A stretch of DNA of 64,000 bases from Mayamaea pseudoterrestris (GCA_027923505.1 BROI01000036.1:1-64000); one strand, 5' to 3'; shown: positions 19,717 through 31,280, counted from the first letter of the stretch. Notes: a model not told the origin generated them from the letters alone. Translations and numbers: made by a program.

Positions 19717-21933
19717 ATGAGGATTCATCCAAATTTTCCGCTCGTCTCGAACTCCGCACCTTACATAGCAACTATTTACATGCAATCACATTTAATAATG
19801 AATCATGAGACACTATTAGCATTGACAGAGTCTGATGTTTCCGTTCCAACGACTGTCATTGTCATGGACAGCAACCATGAGTGTCTGCCGCCACGCTTTT
19901 CAACAAAGCACGCGCAAATCGTCCTGACGCCGCAGGAGGACGAGCTGTTTGACTTGCTGACACGAGTCATGAATGACTATAATAACAGTAACGGAAACAA
20001 TGGAATGAATGGCGAACATATGCAAGATGATGAAACAGCGCATCAATGTTCCTCGTCGTCGCAATCATCTACTCCACCCTCTCAACAAAACAATTTACTC
20101 CAAGTCCGCGTCGCTGGCGGCTGGGTCCGCGACAAGTTACTGGGAAGAATGACGCAGGATATTGACGTGACGGTCAACTGCATCTCCGGCGTAGACTTTG
20201 CGCGAAGAGTGGTGGACTGCGTGTCCAAGGAGCGGGAGCAGCATGAAAACGAGCAAGTGACACGTAAACTTCCTCACGTGGCAGTCATTTCCGCCAACCC
20301 CGATCAAAGCAAGCACTTGGAGACGGCCACCTTTTCGTTGCGCGGCATGGACATTGACGTTTGCGCGCTGCGGTCGCACACCGAAGTCTACCAAGATTCG
20401 CGCATTCCGGCCAGCAGCACCGGCACGCCGCTGTCCGACGCCATGCGCCGCGACTTTACCATGAATGCGCTCTTTTACAATTTACAAACGAAACGTGTGG
20501 AGGATTGGACGAGGCGGGGTATTTTTGATTTGATGAAGGGAGTGATTGTCACGCCGCCCGTCATGCTCATGGATGATGATCATAGTGGGAGTGTAACAAC
20601 AGCTGCAACGCCTGATGGTACTATTGCTCCGCCGCTACACGCCGATGAAGACTTGTTGCTGGAGCAATCCGCCTACTCGACCTTTCACGACGACCCGCTC
20701 CGCGTGCTGCGCGCCGTGCGCTTTGGCGTGCGATACAATTACCAGTTGCATTCATCCATTATCAAGGCGGCGCAGACATTGGACATCCACGTTGCGCTCC
20801 ACCAAAAAGTGTCGCGCGAGCGGGTCGGCAAGGAATTGGTCGGCATGATGAAGAGTTGCGACATGGCGGTGCGAGCGTTGCGCATGATGTGGGAATTGAA
20901 ACTGGCGGGGTCAGTGTTTATACTTCCAACAACTAGTGAATGCGGCAATGACGATAATGGTGTCGTGACGCTGGTGCATGGAAGAATTGCTGGAAACGAG
21001 TATCCCACCAAGGGCAGCCATGGCGTTTTGGAGGCGGCGCAAGCTCACGTGCGCGAGCTTGGTTGGGTCGAGTCAATGCGACTGCTTGGTTTACTGCCGC
21101 AAGTGATGCAAGCATACCATGAGACGAAAAGTGTGACAGCAAACAATGTGACTCCTCTTGATGAGTTTTTGCTACCTTTGGCAACCTTTTTGCTGCCGTT
21201 TCGAAAACTTTTATACGAGCAAGGCAAGACCATGGCGACATTGAAGCAGTACTCGGTGGTGCGCTACATGGTACGCGATTCCATCAAGTTTCCGAACAAG
21301 CACATTCACGCCATCGGTTTGCTGATGGATCACGTGGATGCCATGTCGGCGCTGCTACAGGACTGGGGTGCATTTGCATTTAACATGCACGCCACTGCAT
21401 CGGGGCGGGCGACGATGAGCGAGAGTGCGGTTGACAAACAGACGGCTCAATTTCGGCTGCAAGCTGGTTTGCTGTTACGGGCAACGAAGGATTTATGGGT
21501 CACTTGTCTACTGCTGGCATCGATTATACTACCAGGTGATGATCCCGCATTGCAAAGGACTCACGCAACAATGGCAATCTATCAGCTCGTATTGTCACTT
21601 GGTCTTGACGAGTGCTGGAAGACGAAACCAATTTTGGATGGCAAGGCGATCATGACGACCTTGGCGCTACCAAAGGGCCCTCAAGTTGGAGGATTTATGG
21701 AGGAGCAAGTGCGATGGATGCTCATGCATCCGCACGGAAACGAGGCAGACCTTGTGCAACATCTACGTCTATTTCAGGAACGGTTGCAGCAGGAGCAAGG
21801 ATCGAATGACAGTGTTGATGGCAACCTAAAGAATCAGCCTACTGTGGATGGAGGAGGAACGAGACCAGCGGAATTAATGAACACATCTTTGGACAGTGCT
21901 CAGCATGTTTCGAAGCGCATGCATGTCGAATGA
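19717..21933 (+). CDS. CCA tRNA nucleotidyltransferase
   Basis: This enzyme adds or repairs the CCA end of tRNAs without a template. The class II nucleotidyltransferase head starts with VAGGWVRDKLLGR followed by DIDVTV, which supplies the catalytic carboxylates. It continues with DIDVCALRS and the nucleotide-selecting segment MRRDFTMNALFYNL. The tRNA-binding neck is marked by DDPLRVLRAVRFG and SRERVGKEL. At 738 residues it is longer than the human enzyme (434), with an N-terminal extension of about 125 residues and low-complexity inserts. Several in-frame ATGs (19717, 19780, 19798, 19801, 19864) could give both organelle-targeted and cytosolic forms, as this enzyme needs in most eukaryotes. 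It is encoded by one exon. Confidence 0.93.
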   Translation: MRIHPNFPLVSNSAPYIATIYMQSHLIMNHETLLALTESDVSVPTTVIVMDSNHECLPPRFSTKHAQIVLTPQEDELFDLLTRVMNDYNNSNGNNGMNGEHMQDDETAHQCSSSSQSSTPPSQQNNLLQVRVAGGWVRDKLLGRMTQDIDVTVNCISGVDFARRVVDCVSKEREQHENEQVTRKLPHVAVISANPDQSKHLETATFSLRGMDIDVCALRSHTEVYQDSRIPASSTGTPLSDAMRRDFTMNALFYNLQTKRVEDWTRRGIFDLMKGVIVTPPVMLMDDDHSGSVTTAATPDGTIAPPLHADEDLLLEQSAYSTFHDDPLRVLRAVRFGVRYNYQLHSSIIKAAQTLDIHVALHQKVSRERVGKELVGMMKSCDMAVRALRMMWELKLAGSVFILPTTSECGNDDNGVVTLVHGRIAGNEYPTKGSHGVLEAAQAHVRELGWVESMRLLGLLPQVMQAYHETKSVTANNVTPLDEFLLPLATFLLPFRKLLYEQGKTMATLKQYSVVRYMVRDSIKFPNKHIHAIGLLMDHVDAMSALLQDWGAFAFNMHATASGRATMSESAVDKQTAQFRLQAGLLLRATKDLWVTCLLLASIILPGDDPALQRTHATMAIYQLVLSLGLDECWKTKPILDGKAIMTTLALPKGPQVGGFMEEQVRWMLMHPHGNEADLVQHLRLFQERLQQEQGSNDSVDGNLKNQPTVDGGGTRPAELMNTSLDSAQHVSKRMHVE

Positions 21934-22279
21934 ACTAGCGACGACGATTTCTGCGTCACAATGATGGTGGATGCTAGCTCCGGTAAAAGTACAGTTTTGT
22001 ATCTATGAAATGATGCTCATAAAGCCAGCAGAAGACGAATGTGAAAGCGACGACTGGATGTTTATAGTGGCCATCGCGTACGCTCAAAAGCGTAAGCACC
22101 GGCAATTTAGACGCATTACGTTCCTTGCTATTACTATATACTCTCATAAACATCAAGTAGTTTAAAAACAAAAGAGTAGGCACAAAAGTATGGGCGAAGC
22201 TGTTGCAGCGCAAAAATGAAAACTGTTCCCCATCGAAAAATGGGCGCCCAGGTTTCCCCTAGCAAATCTTGTCAAGCAG
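21934..22279. other. Convergent 3' region
   Basis: The CCA enzyme and the ammonium transporter end toward each other here. No gene is seen; the stretch should hold both 3' UTRs. Confidence 0.6.
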
Positions 22280-24879
22280 CTATGCATTGTGCACGCGACC
22301 ATCGTCAAAATTTTCTGCATTCAATTCATCATCATTGCCATGATATGACGAATCGCCCATGACAGTGGCAGCCGGCGTGTCTCCGCCAACATGACGACGT
22401 CGCAGACGATCTTCTTCTCGCCTCTGTTTAAATGCTGAAATAAATTCGGGATTCACCTCATCTTCACCACCCAGAAGAAACAGCCCACCATGGTAGCTGG
22501 TATCCAGACCAACAATTTCTTCCAGTGGGTCACTTCGAAACCAGCCTCTACAGAGGAATGAAAAAATTTGTCAGCAAGATGTTTTGGCGAGCAAAAATAA
22601 TATCAGCAAAAATGTTAGGCCAAACATGCTAATTACCTCCAATCTAGCCACACGAAAAAGGGAAACATGATTACAGTGACCCAGCTGCAAATGAACAAAA
22701 TTCCAACCAGCTGACATGCCAGTAAGTTTCCGTCTCGGCCATTGAACACCCAACCAGCATGGTCGGCATTGCCATACGCTTCCTTTACCCAACGAGGCGA
22801 TGCAAACAAGCCACAGGCGATGACACCCTTTAATCGCAAATAAAGTTGATGAGTCAAGTTCACATGCGGCGGTAAATGACGTTCAAACGCTAATTGGAAT
22901 GACGCGACACACTTACCCACATGCCGCCCAACATGTGAACAGGAATGGCTGAAGGAAGAAACAAAATCGTTGTAAGCATCTATCATTGAAAATGGCAGCG
23001 CTGCTGCAGCGCCTTATTACCTACCATCAACAGCGTCATCAAGTCGCAAGCGAACCAAGCCTTTCGATCCTGCCAAGTAGACAGTACCGGCAACAATGCC
23101 CGTAATCACCGCTCCCCAAGGCTCCATTACTCCACATCCACTCGTCACTGCGACCAAGCCTGCCAAGGAACCGTTCATGGCCATTTTCAGGTCGAAATAG
23201 GATTCACCCGTCATGCGTTCGAGTATGCAGAGATTCAGAAACAATGCCGTAATGCCGGCGGCACCCGCCGAAAGGGTAGTATTAACGCCAGCCAGTGCGG
23301 CAATGACATGTGCGTTGGGACCAGAGTTTGGTAATGCTGCGGGTCAAGCGAAGGATCATCGGTGAGTGTGTTAATTTAAATCGTATCAAACGCCAACCCG
23401 AAACATCATGAAGCAGAACGATGGGACTGGAGTGGTCAATGATTTGTCAACGCAATTGTAAGCGACTTACCGCTCCCACAGTTAAAACCGTACCTGCAGG
23501 AAGTTGTAAGAAAGGAGACGAATTAGAATCTGTTACACGGACAGATTGAGCATCGCGCTTAGCACTTAATGAGCCTGCTTACCATCCGAACCACAGAATG
23601 AGCCTAGTCGATACAAGAACCATGCAAAACTTGTGAGTTGAGAAAAGAAACAACTTAAAAAGCACTCTTCGAAACCGTACGTACGTTCCAAGCATTTGCA
23701 GCGACATGGACGATCCAGGAAACTCCTTTGGCTTTTCTAGTCTCCGTCCAGTCTCATCGTGAAACCGTCCTCGTCGAGGCCCAAGAATAACAGTCGCAAA
23801 GAGCGCCGTGGTGCCACCCGTAATATGCACAACGCCACTTCCCGCAAAGTCAATCATGCCAATGCCCCACAGTGGATCAATCGAGTAGGCGCTCAAGAAA
23901 CCTTGCGGATTCCAAATGGCGTGCACAACGATTGGATAGACCCATCCCACCATGACGAGTGAATACGACAAGTAAGCGGCCATTTGACATCGCTCCGCCA
24001 ATGTACCAGCAATAATAGTGACAGACGCCGCTGAAAAGGCATACTGAAACATCCAAAAGGCCAAGTCTTCCACGTTCATGAGGAAAAAGTCAGTGACACC
24101 AATGAACGTTTTGTTTGGCGAATACGGATCGGATCCGCCAAAGGCAAAGGCGTAGCCAATGGTATACCAAGCCAGTGAAGCGCCGCAGGCATCCAGTAAA
24201 TTCTTGAGCAAGGTGTTTTGAATATTCTTCTTTCGAACAGCGCCGGCGCAAACCTGTTGACGATGCGTATATGCAAGCGAGTGAGCGAGATTTAGCACAT
24301 GTACGTCAGGCATCGTTTCACAGTCACTGCAGATTGTAGCTTAAAACCACTATACTTGTTTTTATCGTACGCACCATGGCAAAGCCAGCCTGCATAAAGA
24401 AAATGAGACTGGCGGCAAACACGAGCAGGACGGATCGGGCATACTCGTGCGTGCCAACCTCCTTTTGCATGGTGCGAGCAATGCTGCGTACGGAAAATAA
24501 AAGTGAGAAATGAGATATAGTACAGACGTGTTTCAATTTCGCCAGTAAAAGTTTTTTCACGTCGCGATGCAAGGTGCAATGGAACGAAAAGCCTTTACAT
24601 CGTTGACGTTGTTGGAAAGCTCCTCATCGCTCATGAGTTCAGCAAAACAATTTGGTTCTCCATTGACAAGACATGGTAAATTGTCGACTCCTCATTATCA
24701 ATATCAAAACGATCAAATTCCTTCTTGACAAGCGAGTAGAGAATCCATTTCCCGTTACCACTTTCACATTCGTACCATTCAATGAGCACCGTCACATTGG
24801 CATTCTCTAGGTTCGTTTCATTGCTCAGCTGCAGGCAGTAGCCCACCAAGTCGGAGCCGGGCGTTGCCTTGGAGCCCAT
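22280..24879 (-). CDS. Ammonium transporter (AMT1 type), ten coding exons
   Basis: AMT proteins move ammonium across the plasma membrane through about eleven helices. Coding exons 5' to 3': 24759-24879, 24561-24690, 24375-24483, 23685-24253, 23583-23603, 23471-23493, 23025-23336, 22917-22948, 22637-22827 and 22280-22547 (591 aa). Phases agree at every join. The first two introns are the least certain. Typical motifs are FFMQAGFAM, GSGVVHITGG with the signature region after it, LGTLILWFGWYGFNCGS (joined across three introns), NTTLSAGAAG and GLDTSYHGG. Exons of 21, 23 and 32 nt are remarkably small. The extracellular N-terminus is Cys-rich and longer than in plants. An upstream in-frame ATG at 25017 exists. 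It is divergently arranged with the sulfotransferase gene. Confidence 0.9.
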
Positions 24880-25584
24880 GGTAGTGTCGTTTTGGTCGTG
24901 CAGATTGTGTTTCGATGGCAGCGACGGGTCGGAATGTCGCACCTCTGTTGGACCGGAGGTGCGAAGGAAAGGAAGGTTGAAAAGTGCTGCTTCATGGCGT
25001 TCGATAGACGGCACCATGGATGTTATCCGTCACACTTCGCTGACGCCAATGAGGTATACATGAGGAAACACGATCACGCTTTCATGAAATTTTACCAGAA
25101 TGACCTACAGGCAATCTTAATTAACAATGAAATCACATTTGGTATTATAGCCTCATAATGACTTTGACATACTTTGAACTCACTTTCTTTCCGTTGAGTT
25201 TTTCTATAGTACACTAAACACTTTACAAAACTAAACGTCACTGGCGCGGCAGGCGCTGATGACCCACTTTGCGCAACCTGCAACGACTTGCTTGCTCGCG
25301 GAATTTTTACCACTCTCCGCCTCGATTGGTCAACTTTTTGTCGAGGTTTTTCTCGTCATGTTGCGGTAGCTCGCTCCTTTTCCTTTGCGAAGAAGTCCAT
25401 GGCGCGAGGCGAAAGCACTATACGTGAGCTTTTCATAGATTCCCTTCACTCGAACGTTTCGCGGTCGTGTAGAACGAAAGGACTTTTTGCGCCAACACTG
25501 CCGCCACAATACACTGCATCCGTTCCATTGCTCATCATTCAACCGAAGCAGCGCACCTCTTAATAAAGAAGAAACATTTATACC
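24880..25584. promoter_or_regulatory. Divergent promoter region, AMT and sulfotransferase
   Basis: A 705-base region between two outward-facing genes. It must hold both promoters. An in-frame ATG for the transporter at 25017 could shorten it. I see no CRE palindrome or other clear element. Confidence 0.45.
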
Positions 25585-27261
25585 ATGATTAATCGACATG
25601 CAAAACGCCTCATCTGTGGCTTTATGACGTTGCTGTTACTACCATTAGAATGCTCCTCCTTGGACTTTGGCAAGCACCTTCGACGAAGCATTGCTTCTGC
25701 AATCAATGACGAGAGTGTCGAGACTTTCGCGTCAACGACACCACTACAAGAACAAGCAGCAGCAGTAACACTCCATCCACTCAAGGATCCCACGCGCAAG
25801 CATCGAATACTGCAGCAGGAGCAGTCGACAGACGTTGACCAGTCGCGCCGCACCGAGCTTTCGCGCGACCGCGAGTCGCTCATTCACATACTCATGAGCG
25901 CGGGTGTCACCTACCTGAGCCTGCAGGAGATTGGTTCGCTGCCAACGTGGACGCAAGTGTCGAGCTTGTACGGATCCGAGCCGTTGATATATGGACTGGA
26001 AACGTGTCAAGCGTATCGAGACACGCTGCAACGACACAATGCGACGGCGGCAAGTGCAGCAAGTGGTGCAGCAGTGGTGGAACCAAAGCCGCGCGTCGCC
26101 GGCTTGTTCAACACTGGCACAAATGCACTAGCGCAAAGCATGTTTGATAATTTCCAGCCATTGCCGGATGTCAAGGTATGTTGCTGTATCGCATGGGGGT
26201 ATATGTGACTGAGTGAAGGAACATATGATTGCTGCGCATCATCCTAAAGTCGCCATGCTTTGCTATGCATGACTCGTTACTTTCGTTCTCACTGGTCTCT
26301 CTCATCACATTTTTTTACAGGATTACAACTTGAAATGGGGCAAGCATGTTCCTCCGCGCGATCGGTGGACGGAAACGTACAAATTGGAGACTATTGAAAC
26401 GGAGCTTCCCATTGTCATGGTTCGAGATCCAATGTATTGGATGCAAAGGTACGACATTCGCATGTTGTGTGAATGGAGTAGGCGTCATAGTTGTTGGTCA
26501 TTTGATTAGCGTGTCTCATTCAAATCATTTTCTACTCGCAATGCAGCATGTGCAAGGCCGAGTACAATGCCGTTTGGGACAAGGGTCTTGGGCAACGATG
26601 CCCAAACCTGATTCCGACCGCGGAGGAACGAGAAGCATTGGACCTTGGAAACGCTACAACCTTTCCCGTTGATGTGATTGTACGAACGCACTATCGAGAC
26701 CACTACGAATCGCTAGCGGGACTTTGGTCCGAGTGGAACCGTCTTTGGCTAGATTACTCGAGGCCGAGACTGGTGAGAGCATCCCTGTCTATTACCTTTC
26801 GCGTTGTATTGGCAAATAATAAATGCTCACCGACTCACAATAACGTTTCTTGTATCCCATCTTCCGACAGATGATTCGCTTTGAGGATTTCCTGTTCCAT
26901 GGCGAATACATTATGCAAACCATTAGCGAATGCACCGGTATTTCCATGCACCAAGATTTCCGCTATCAGCTTGAGGCTAGCAAACCGGTACGTTGAACCA
27001 AGTCGAGACAGTGCATCAATTGATGTTGCTGATGCTATATTGTACTCATCCTGCTTTCTATTTGTATTATTTCGTTTTCATCAGCACGGCCAGTCGTCCG
27101 ACTTGTACGGCGCCCTTGTCAAGTACGGCAGCGGCCGCCATCGCATCGCCAACTACACGGTTGCGGAGCATGACTATCTCACGACGGCCCTCGACCCAGA
27201 ACTCATGCGGCTGTTTCAATACCAACCGCTGGACGTGGCGGAAACGTATGCCGGCATGTAG
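25585..27261 (+). CDS. Sulfotransferase-family protein, five exons
   Basis: Exons: 25585-26175, 26321-26448, 26547-26772, 26871-26987 and 27085-27261 (412 aa). All introns have GT-AG ends, and the phases agree. An N-terminal hydrophobic segment (residues 9-25) is a signal peptide or Golgi anchor. VAGLFNTGTNAL at about 171-182 occupies the place of the PAPS 5'-phosphosulfate loop (usually PKxGTT/S). ELPIVMVRDPMYWMQS, joined across the second intron, fits the 3'-phosphate-binding RDP motif. The middle holds HYRDHYESLAGLWSEWNRLW and the end FLFHGEYIM. Diatoms carry large families of such proteins, probably sulfating glycans or sterols. The substrate is not evident. Confidence 0.72.
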
Positions 27262-27419
27262 TTGTTGCTGTTGTCTTCGTCGTCGTCAACGTGCTTCGTC
27301 CTGTCACGCATTATCTGTAAGAACTGTACTATCATTATCATAACTTTAAATTGAGACTATTATATATAAATCTGTAAGTACATTCATTTGACAAGATAGT
27401 TGCGATAGGACGTTCGTTT

Positions 27420-28655
27420 CTACATGCTCGCTCGACGAAACGGTCGAAAGGAGAATCCCTTTGGCTGCCACGACGCGTCAATATTGGTTTCGTTCACTTG
27501 CTGCTGCAAAGCTGTCTCTTCCTTGCGCATTGCTGCGGATGCGTGTTGCAGCAGCAGCTCGCGACTTGGCGGCGGCGGCGGCGGCGGCGGCGCAAAGGCA
27601 GACACGTTAATGCTGGCTTGGTAATGTTGTTGCTGTTGCTGCGGCGGTTGAACATCATTTTTTGGTTGCTGCTGCTTGACTTTGGTGCGAACAATCATGC
27701 GCTCCATGGTTGCGCGGTGATTGCTGCTGCCGCTTTCTCGAGTGTTCGCTGCCATGAGCATGCCACTGCTCGTCGACTGACTCTTGAAACTGTCCTCCCG
27801 CTCCAAACGACTCTTGCGAATGGACGATTGCGTCGTGTTGCGCATCAAGTAGGGCGGCGTGGCAATCGTCATGGTGGGACTCGTCGAAGCGCTGGTGCTG
27901 GTGCTGGTATTATTGTTGTTGGTGCGCTGCGGCGACTGGTAGTGACTCGAGGTTGCCGTGGTAGTCGTCGCCATGGACTGCGCGTCCCAGTCACGCGTCG
28001 AGTAGGATGCCAGCGATCGCACCGAGTCGCTGTTGGTAATGCTTCGACGTGATGACGAATGATGATGGCTGCTGCCTCCTCGCATGGGAGGAGGCGGTCG
28101 TCGGCCGGAAATGGTCGTGGCAATGGAGTGACTGGCGAAGGACATGTCGTCGAGCTCGTCGTCCCACGTGGAGTAGTGCGACGTGTAGGAAACAATCGAC
28201 TCGTTGCCAACCAAGTAGGTAAAGTCGGGAGATGCGTTTGTCGTGTTCGTTGCTGGAATTGTAGTAGGAGCAGCAGCAGCAGCAGCTGCAGCAGTCATTT
28301 CTGGCTTGACAAGCGACGGTTGCGGCCGCACGTGAATGCTTGGTTCATCGTCGCCATCATCGACGCGCCGACTTGGCGGTCGAGCTGATCCTTGCAACTG
28401 CGATAAGAGAGCGAGCGGCTTGACGGGACTTGTCAATTGCTGAATGGTAAAGGATCGGACGGACGCAATTGTAGATGTCCCGGACACTACGGAAGCATCG
28501 TCATCGATATTGTTGTTGCTGTGACTGTTATTGGAACGGTCTCGCGAGAAACGTGAATGACGCGAGGAATTTGGAGCCTTGAGCAGAGACGAGTAGTAAC
28601 TCTTGCGGCTGTTGATGCTTTGTGGACTGCTGGAGGGATTCATGGTCGACTGCAT
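27420..28655 (-). CDS. Low-complexity Ser/Asn/Thr-rich protein of unknown function
   Basis: No family recognised. The ATG at 28655 (MQSTMNPSSSP) is the likely start; the open frame continues 78 codons further upstream but without protein-like sequence. The 411-residue product is rich in Ser, Thr, Asn and Gln. It has an Ala run (AAAAAAAA), a Gln run, and an eight-proline run near the C-terminus. More structured islands are SYTSHYSTWDDELDDMSFA in the middle and WQPKGFSFRPFRRASM at the very end, the latter looking like a conserved basic C-terminal tail. It is probably an intrinsically disordered phosphoprotein or regulator. Codon use resembles its neighbours. Confidence 0.55.
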   Translation of the reverse strand: MQSTMNPSSSPQSINSRKSYYSSLLKAPNSSRHSRFSRDRSNNSHSNNNIDDDASVVSGTSTIASVRSFTIQQLTSPVKPLALLSQLQGSARPPSRRVDDGDDEPSIHVRPQPSLVKPEMTAAAAAAAAPTTIPATNTTNASPDFTYLVGNESIVSYTSHYSTWDDELDDMSFASHSIATTISGRRPPPPMRGGSSHHHSSSRRSITNSDSVRSLASYSTRDWDAQSMATTTTATSSHYQSPQRTNNNNTSTSTSASTSPTMTIATPPYLMRNTTQSSIRKSRLEREDSFKSQSTSSGMLMAANTRESGSSNHRATMERMIVRTKVKQQQPKNDVQPPQQQQQHYQASINVSAFAPPPPPPPPSRELLLQHASAAMRKEETALQQQVNETNIDASWQPKGFSFRPFRRASM

Positions 28656-28893
28656 GTTGCTAGTCGTTTTGTTTGAGATTGTGAAGGTTCTGTTCGTCCT
28701 TTCCGAGCAAGTGTGAATGAAACTTGTCTCGCTTCGTCGCTTGATCGTGAAATCGCGCTCGACGAACAAGAGCGAACATTCGAGTTCGGTCATATGACCT
28801 GTCAGTCGTGTTAAAAAAGTTACGGCGTACTCTAACTCCGGAGCAGTACGAGTATGCATGCATATACATACCGATAGCACCATTATCACTCTA

Positions 28894-29410
28894 CTACTTG
28901 TACATAACAGTGTTCCTATATGATTGAGTACGGTTCCAAGCTCTAAAGGGCTGGTAATCGTTGGAGAAAATCTGATACCTAGGTTTGAAAGGCAACTCTT
29001 GTGGTTGGGATCGGCATGTCAGCGCATCCGCGCCATGCAGATGTTTGGTCCAAATGTAACCAAAGAGTGCTTTGTTATGCATGATGTATCCGTCGTTGAT
29101 GAATGGAGGCCTATCCATGTTCAGCGACAGCAGGCACTGGCTGCGAAAGCCACGGCGCTTGTGCTGACTGCCTTTGCAATATAATGAATGAACGCCACGA
29201 AAAATATCTGCCCTTTATATTTATCGCTGCACTGAAAGAGTGAATAAGTAGTTTGACATCGCTATAGTGGCTAACCTCATCAAAATACTCCTGCTGCTTG
29301 CGTTCCCTCAATCGTGCACGAATTCGCAAGCGCGAATGAATTGTGAACGCCGAGCGCGCGCGCATCGCCGACGTGAAACGACTAATGCGGTGGATCCGTT
29401 TCGTCGGCAT
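28894..29410 (-). CDS. Possible small two-exon basic protein, 134 aa
   Basis: A proposed model with exons 29276-29410 and 28894-29163, joined phase 0 from a GAG/GTTAGC donor to a GTCAG acceptor. The first exon encodes MPTKRIHRISRFTSAMRARS, a basic, Ser/Arg-rich mitochondrial-type leader, and ends KQQEYFDE. The second contains an ordered-looking stretch with MDRPPFINDGYI and WTKHLHGADAL and ends at a stop at 28894. No family recognised; a small mitochondrial protein is a guess. The donor is weak. The start codon lies only 44 bp from that of the divergent RING gene, which leaves little room for two 5' UTRs, so the model may be wrong. Confidence 0.33.
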
Positions 29411-29454
29411 GGACGACTGCTTCGTTTCTTCCTCACATTTTTCGTCAAGCCACC

Positions 29455-30402
29455 ATGAACCGTCCAGCTCCCATTCCGCTCAACCCTGATGGTGTATCGG
29501 CGCTTTTAACGTGCGCCATTTGCTTGGACTTTCCGCTGCAGCCGGTCACTGGCGGAAACTGTGAGCACATGTTTTGTCGCGACTGTCTACTTCACGACAA
29601 GAATGACGGACTCGACGTTTGTCCCTGCTGCCGTGATTCCTCTACAAAACTCAAACCTTTGCAAGTTGGTGCCTTGTTGTATCGCATCTGGAGCGAAGTT
29701 CCCGTAAAGTGCGGCCGTTACGGCCACGGCTGCGCCTGGACGGGATGCGCCGTGGATGCTGGCGATCACGCACGAGAGTGTTCAGTCGTGACAAGCCCTA
29801 CAAAGCAGGAAGGGAAGCTTGGGCAGGTCACGAGTAACGACAAGAAGTCCAATGGAGTGTTTCATTGTCGCAAAGTACCATGCGATCGATTGGTTCACCA
29901 GTTGGAGGCGGCAAAGCTTGAAATTGATGCCAAGACCAAGGAAAATCAAGCACTCTGCGCAAAGAATGATGATTTGACCGAACAGGTAGCCACCTTGCGA
30001 GCTTGTTTGGATTTCAAGCTTGTCAACAACATCTTTCAAGAGATTCGCATCAAGAACGACGCCGCATGGCGCGCCAAATTGAATGGCGGGGCGGCGCATG
30101 TTATTCCCAGCGACTGGAACCGCCCTTCGATTGTCACGCTGACCAAGCTCATTGCTCAATATGCCACTTGCAAGCCAGATATCATTGACGCCAACGAGGT
30201 GTTTGACTGTGTGGGCGCTTTCAACGACGCCCTCGATGATGAAAAGTCTGCTGGGCTAACTGTTATCCATCGCATCAACACGCGTATGCTTTTTCTCACT
30301 TGCTTGTCAAGTAAGTGGTTCACAGCATTTCAGATGGAACAGATTATCTCGTGGATGGTCAAGCAGGGATGGGCCTCGCTTTCTTCCGTGGCTTTGCATT
30401 AG
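29455..30402 (+). CDS. RING-finger protein (probable E3 ubiquitin ligase)
   Basis: A 315-residue protein with an N-terminal C3HC4 RING: C20, C23, C36, H38, C41, C44, C56 and C59. It is followed by a TRAF-like zinc stretch (CGRYGHGCAWTG...HARECS) at about 83-110, the usual RING-plus-zinc arrangement of TRAF/SIAH-style ligases. Residues 145-195 form a coiled coil (QLEAAKLEIDAKTKENQAL). The remaining 120 residues are ordered but unrecognised. The role is probably to pass ubiquitin from an E2 to a bound substrate; the partner is unknown. Single exon. Confidence 0.8.
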   Translation: MNRPAPIPLNPDGVSALLTCAICLDFPLQPVTGGNCEHMFCRDCLLHDKNDGLDVCPCCRDSSTKLKPLQVGALLYRIWSEVPVKCGRYGHGCAWTGCAVDAGDHARECSVVTSPTKQEGKLGQVTSNDKKSNGVFHCRKVPCDRLVHQLEAAKLEIDAKTKENQALCAKNDDLTEQVATLRACLDFKLVNNIFQEIRIKNDAAWRAKLNGGAAHVIPSDWNRPSIVTLTKLIAQYATCKPDIIDANEVFDCVGAFNDALDDEKSAGLTVIHRINTRMLFLTCLSSKWFTAFQMEQIISWMVKQGWASLSSVALH

Positions 30403-31280
30403 TGTGGTTGAGTTTCCCCTTGTTGTATGGCTGATGTCATGCTGTTTACGGAGGGAAGATACACGGCGCGATGCGTCTGTAAGTGTTTCAATAGTTTAAA
30501 AAGTAATAATCGAAATTAACCGTACTTTGTTTGTCAAGCACGACGGATTGGCTGGATCGCCAAAACAAACGGCCCACTCGTTGTATGTCCCCCCTCACGA
30601 GTAGAACTGGCGCAAATACCAGCGTTGCACATTTAACCTTTCACTACACAAAGCTCTATTGCGCCCAGAGACTTGTCATGCGTGAAACGCATTGTACTCG
30701 TATCGTTCCAATATTGATGAGACTCACAGCATTGGTCCACAAACGGCGTACTGACCCGCAGCTATCATCATCTACGGTAGTCCAACGCTCATCTCGAACT
30801 CGGGCATTCATCTAAGCAAACTGCGAAAATCAACCATCTTTATTGACATGAGCTCCTCGCAGTCCAACTTGAGCCTTTCCATCCCAGATTGGCAAGCTTC
30901 ACTCCTGCACTTGCCGCCGCCGCGCTCTGGGATGCGGATGATTTGCGCCAAGGTTGAGAAAGTCGCCAAGCCAACGGACGTCACGATGAGTAATTTTCAG
31001 TGCCGCTTTAGGCTTTTATCAGTGTGACAACGGTGCGACATTCGTTTGACGCAACATTCCGTGACATGGCGAACGAAGCTGCAGCAGCGATTCCATCAAC
31101 TTCGCCCCTCTCGTCCTTCTCACTCCATGAACAATAGCTTCCTGCTTTGTTGTATATAATAATAAGATCGTTGCTGCATAGAAGCGAGGCGAAATTATAA
31201 ATTACAGGCTCCTTGCGATACCATTGTGCTCATTGACACGCACCTGTCAGCCAAAAAATCTGGAACAATTATTCCTACAA
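30403..31280. other. Intergenic, no gene seen
   Basis: No supported gene in 880 bases. A plus-strand frame at 30531-30815 shows no motif. The open frame of the next gene extends upstream to 31224, but its first ATG is at 31281. Confidence 0.6.

Noticed and set aside
30531-30815. 94-codon plus-strand open frame
   Set aside because: No motif, no splice partner, and composition like random intergenic frames.
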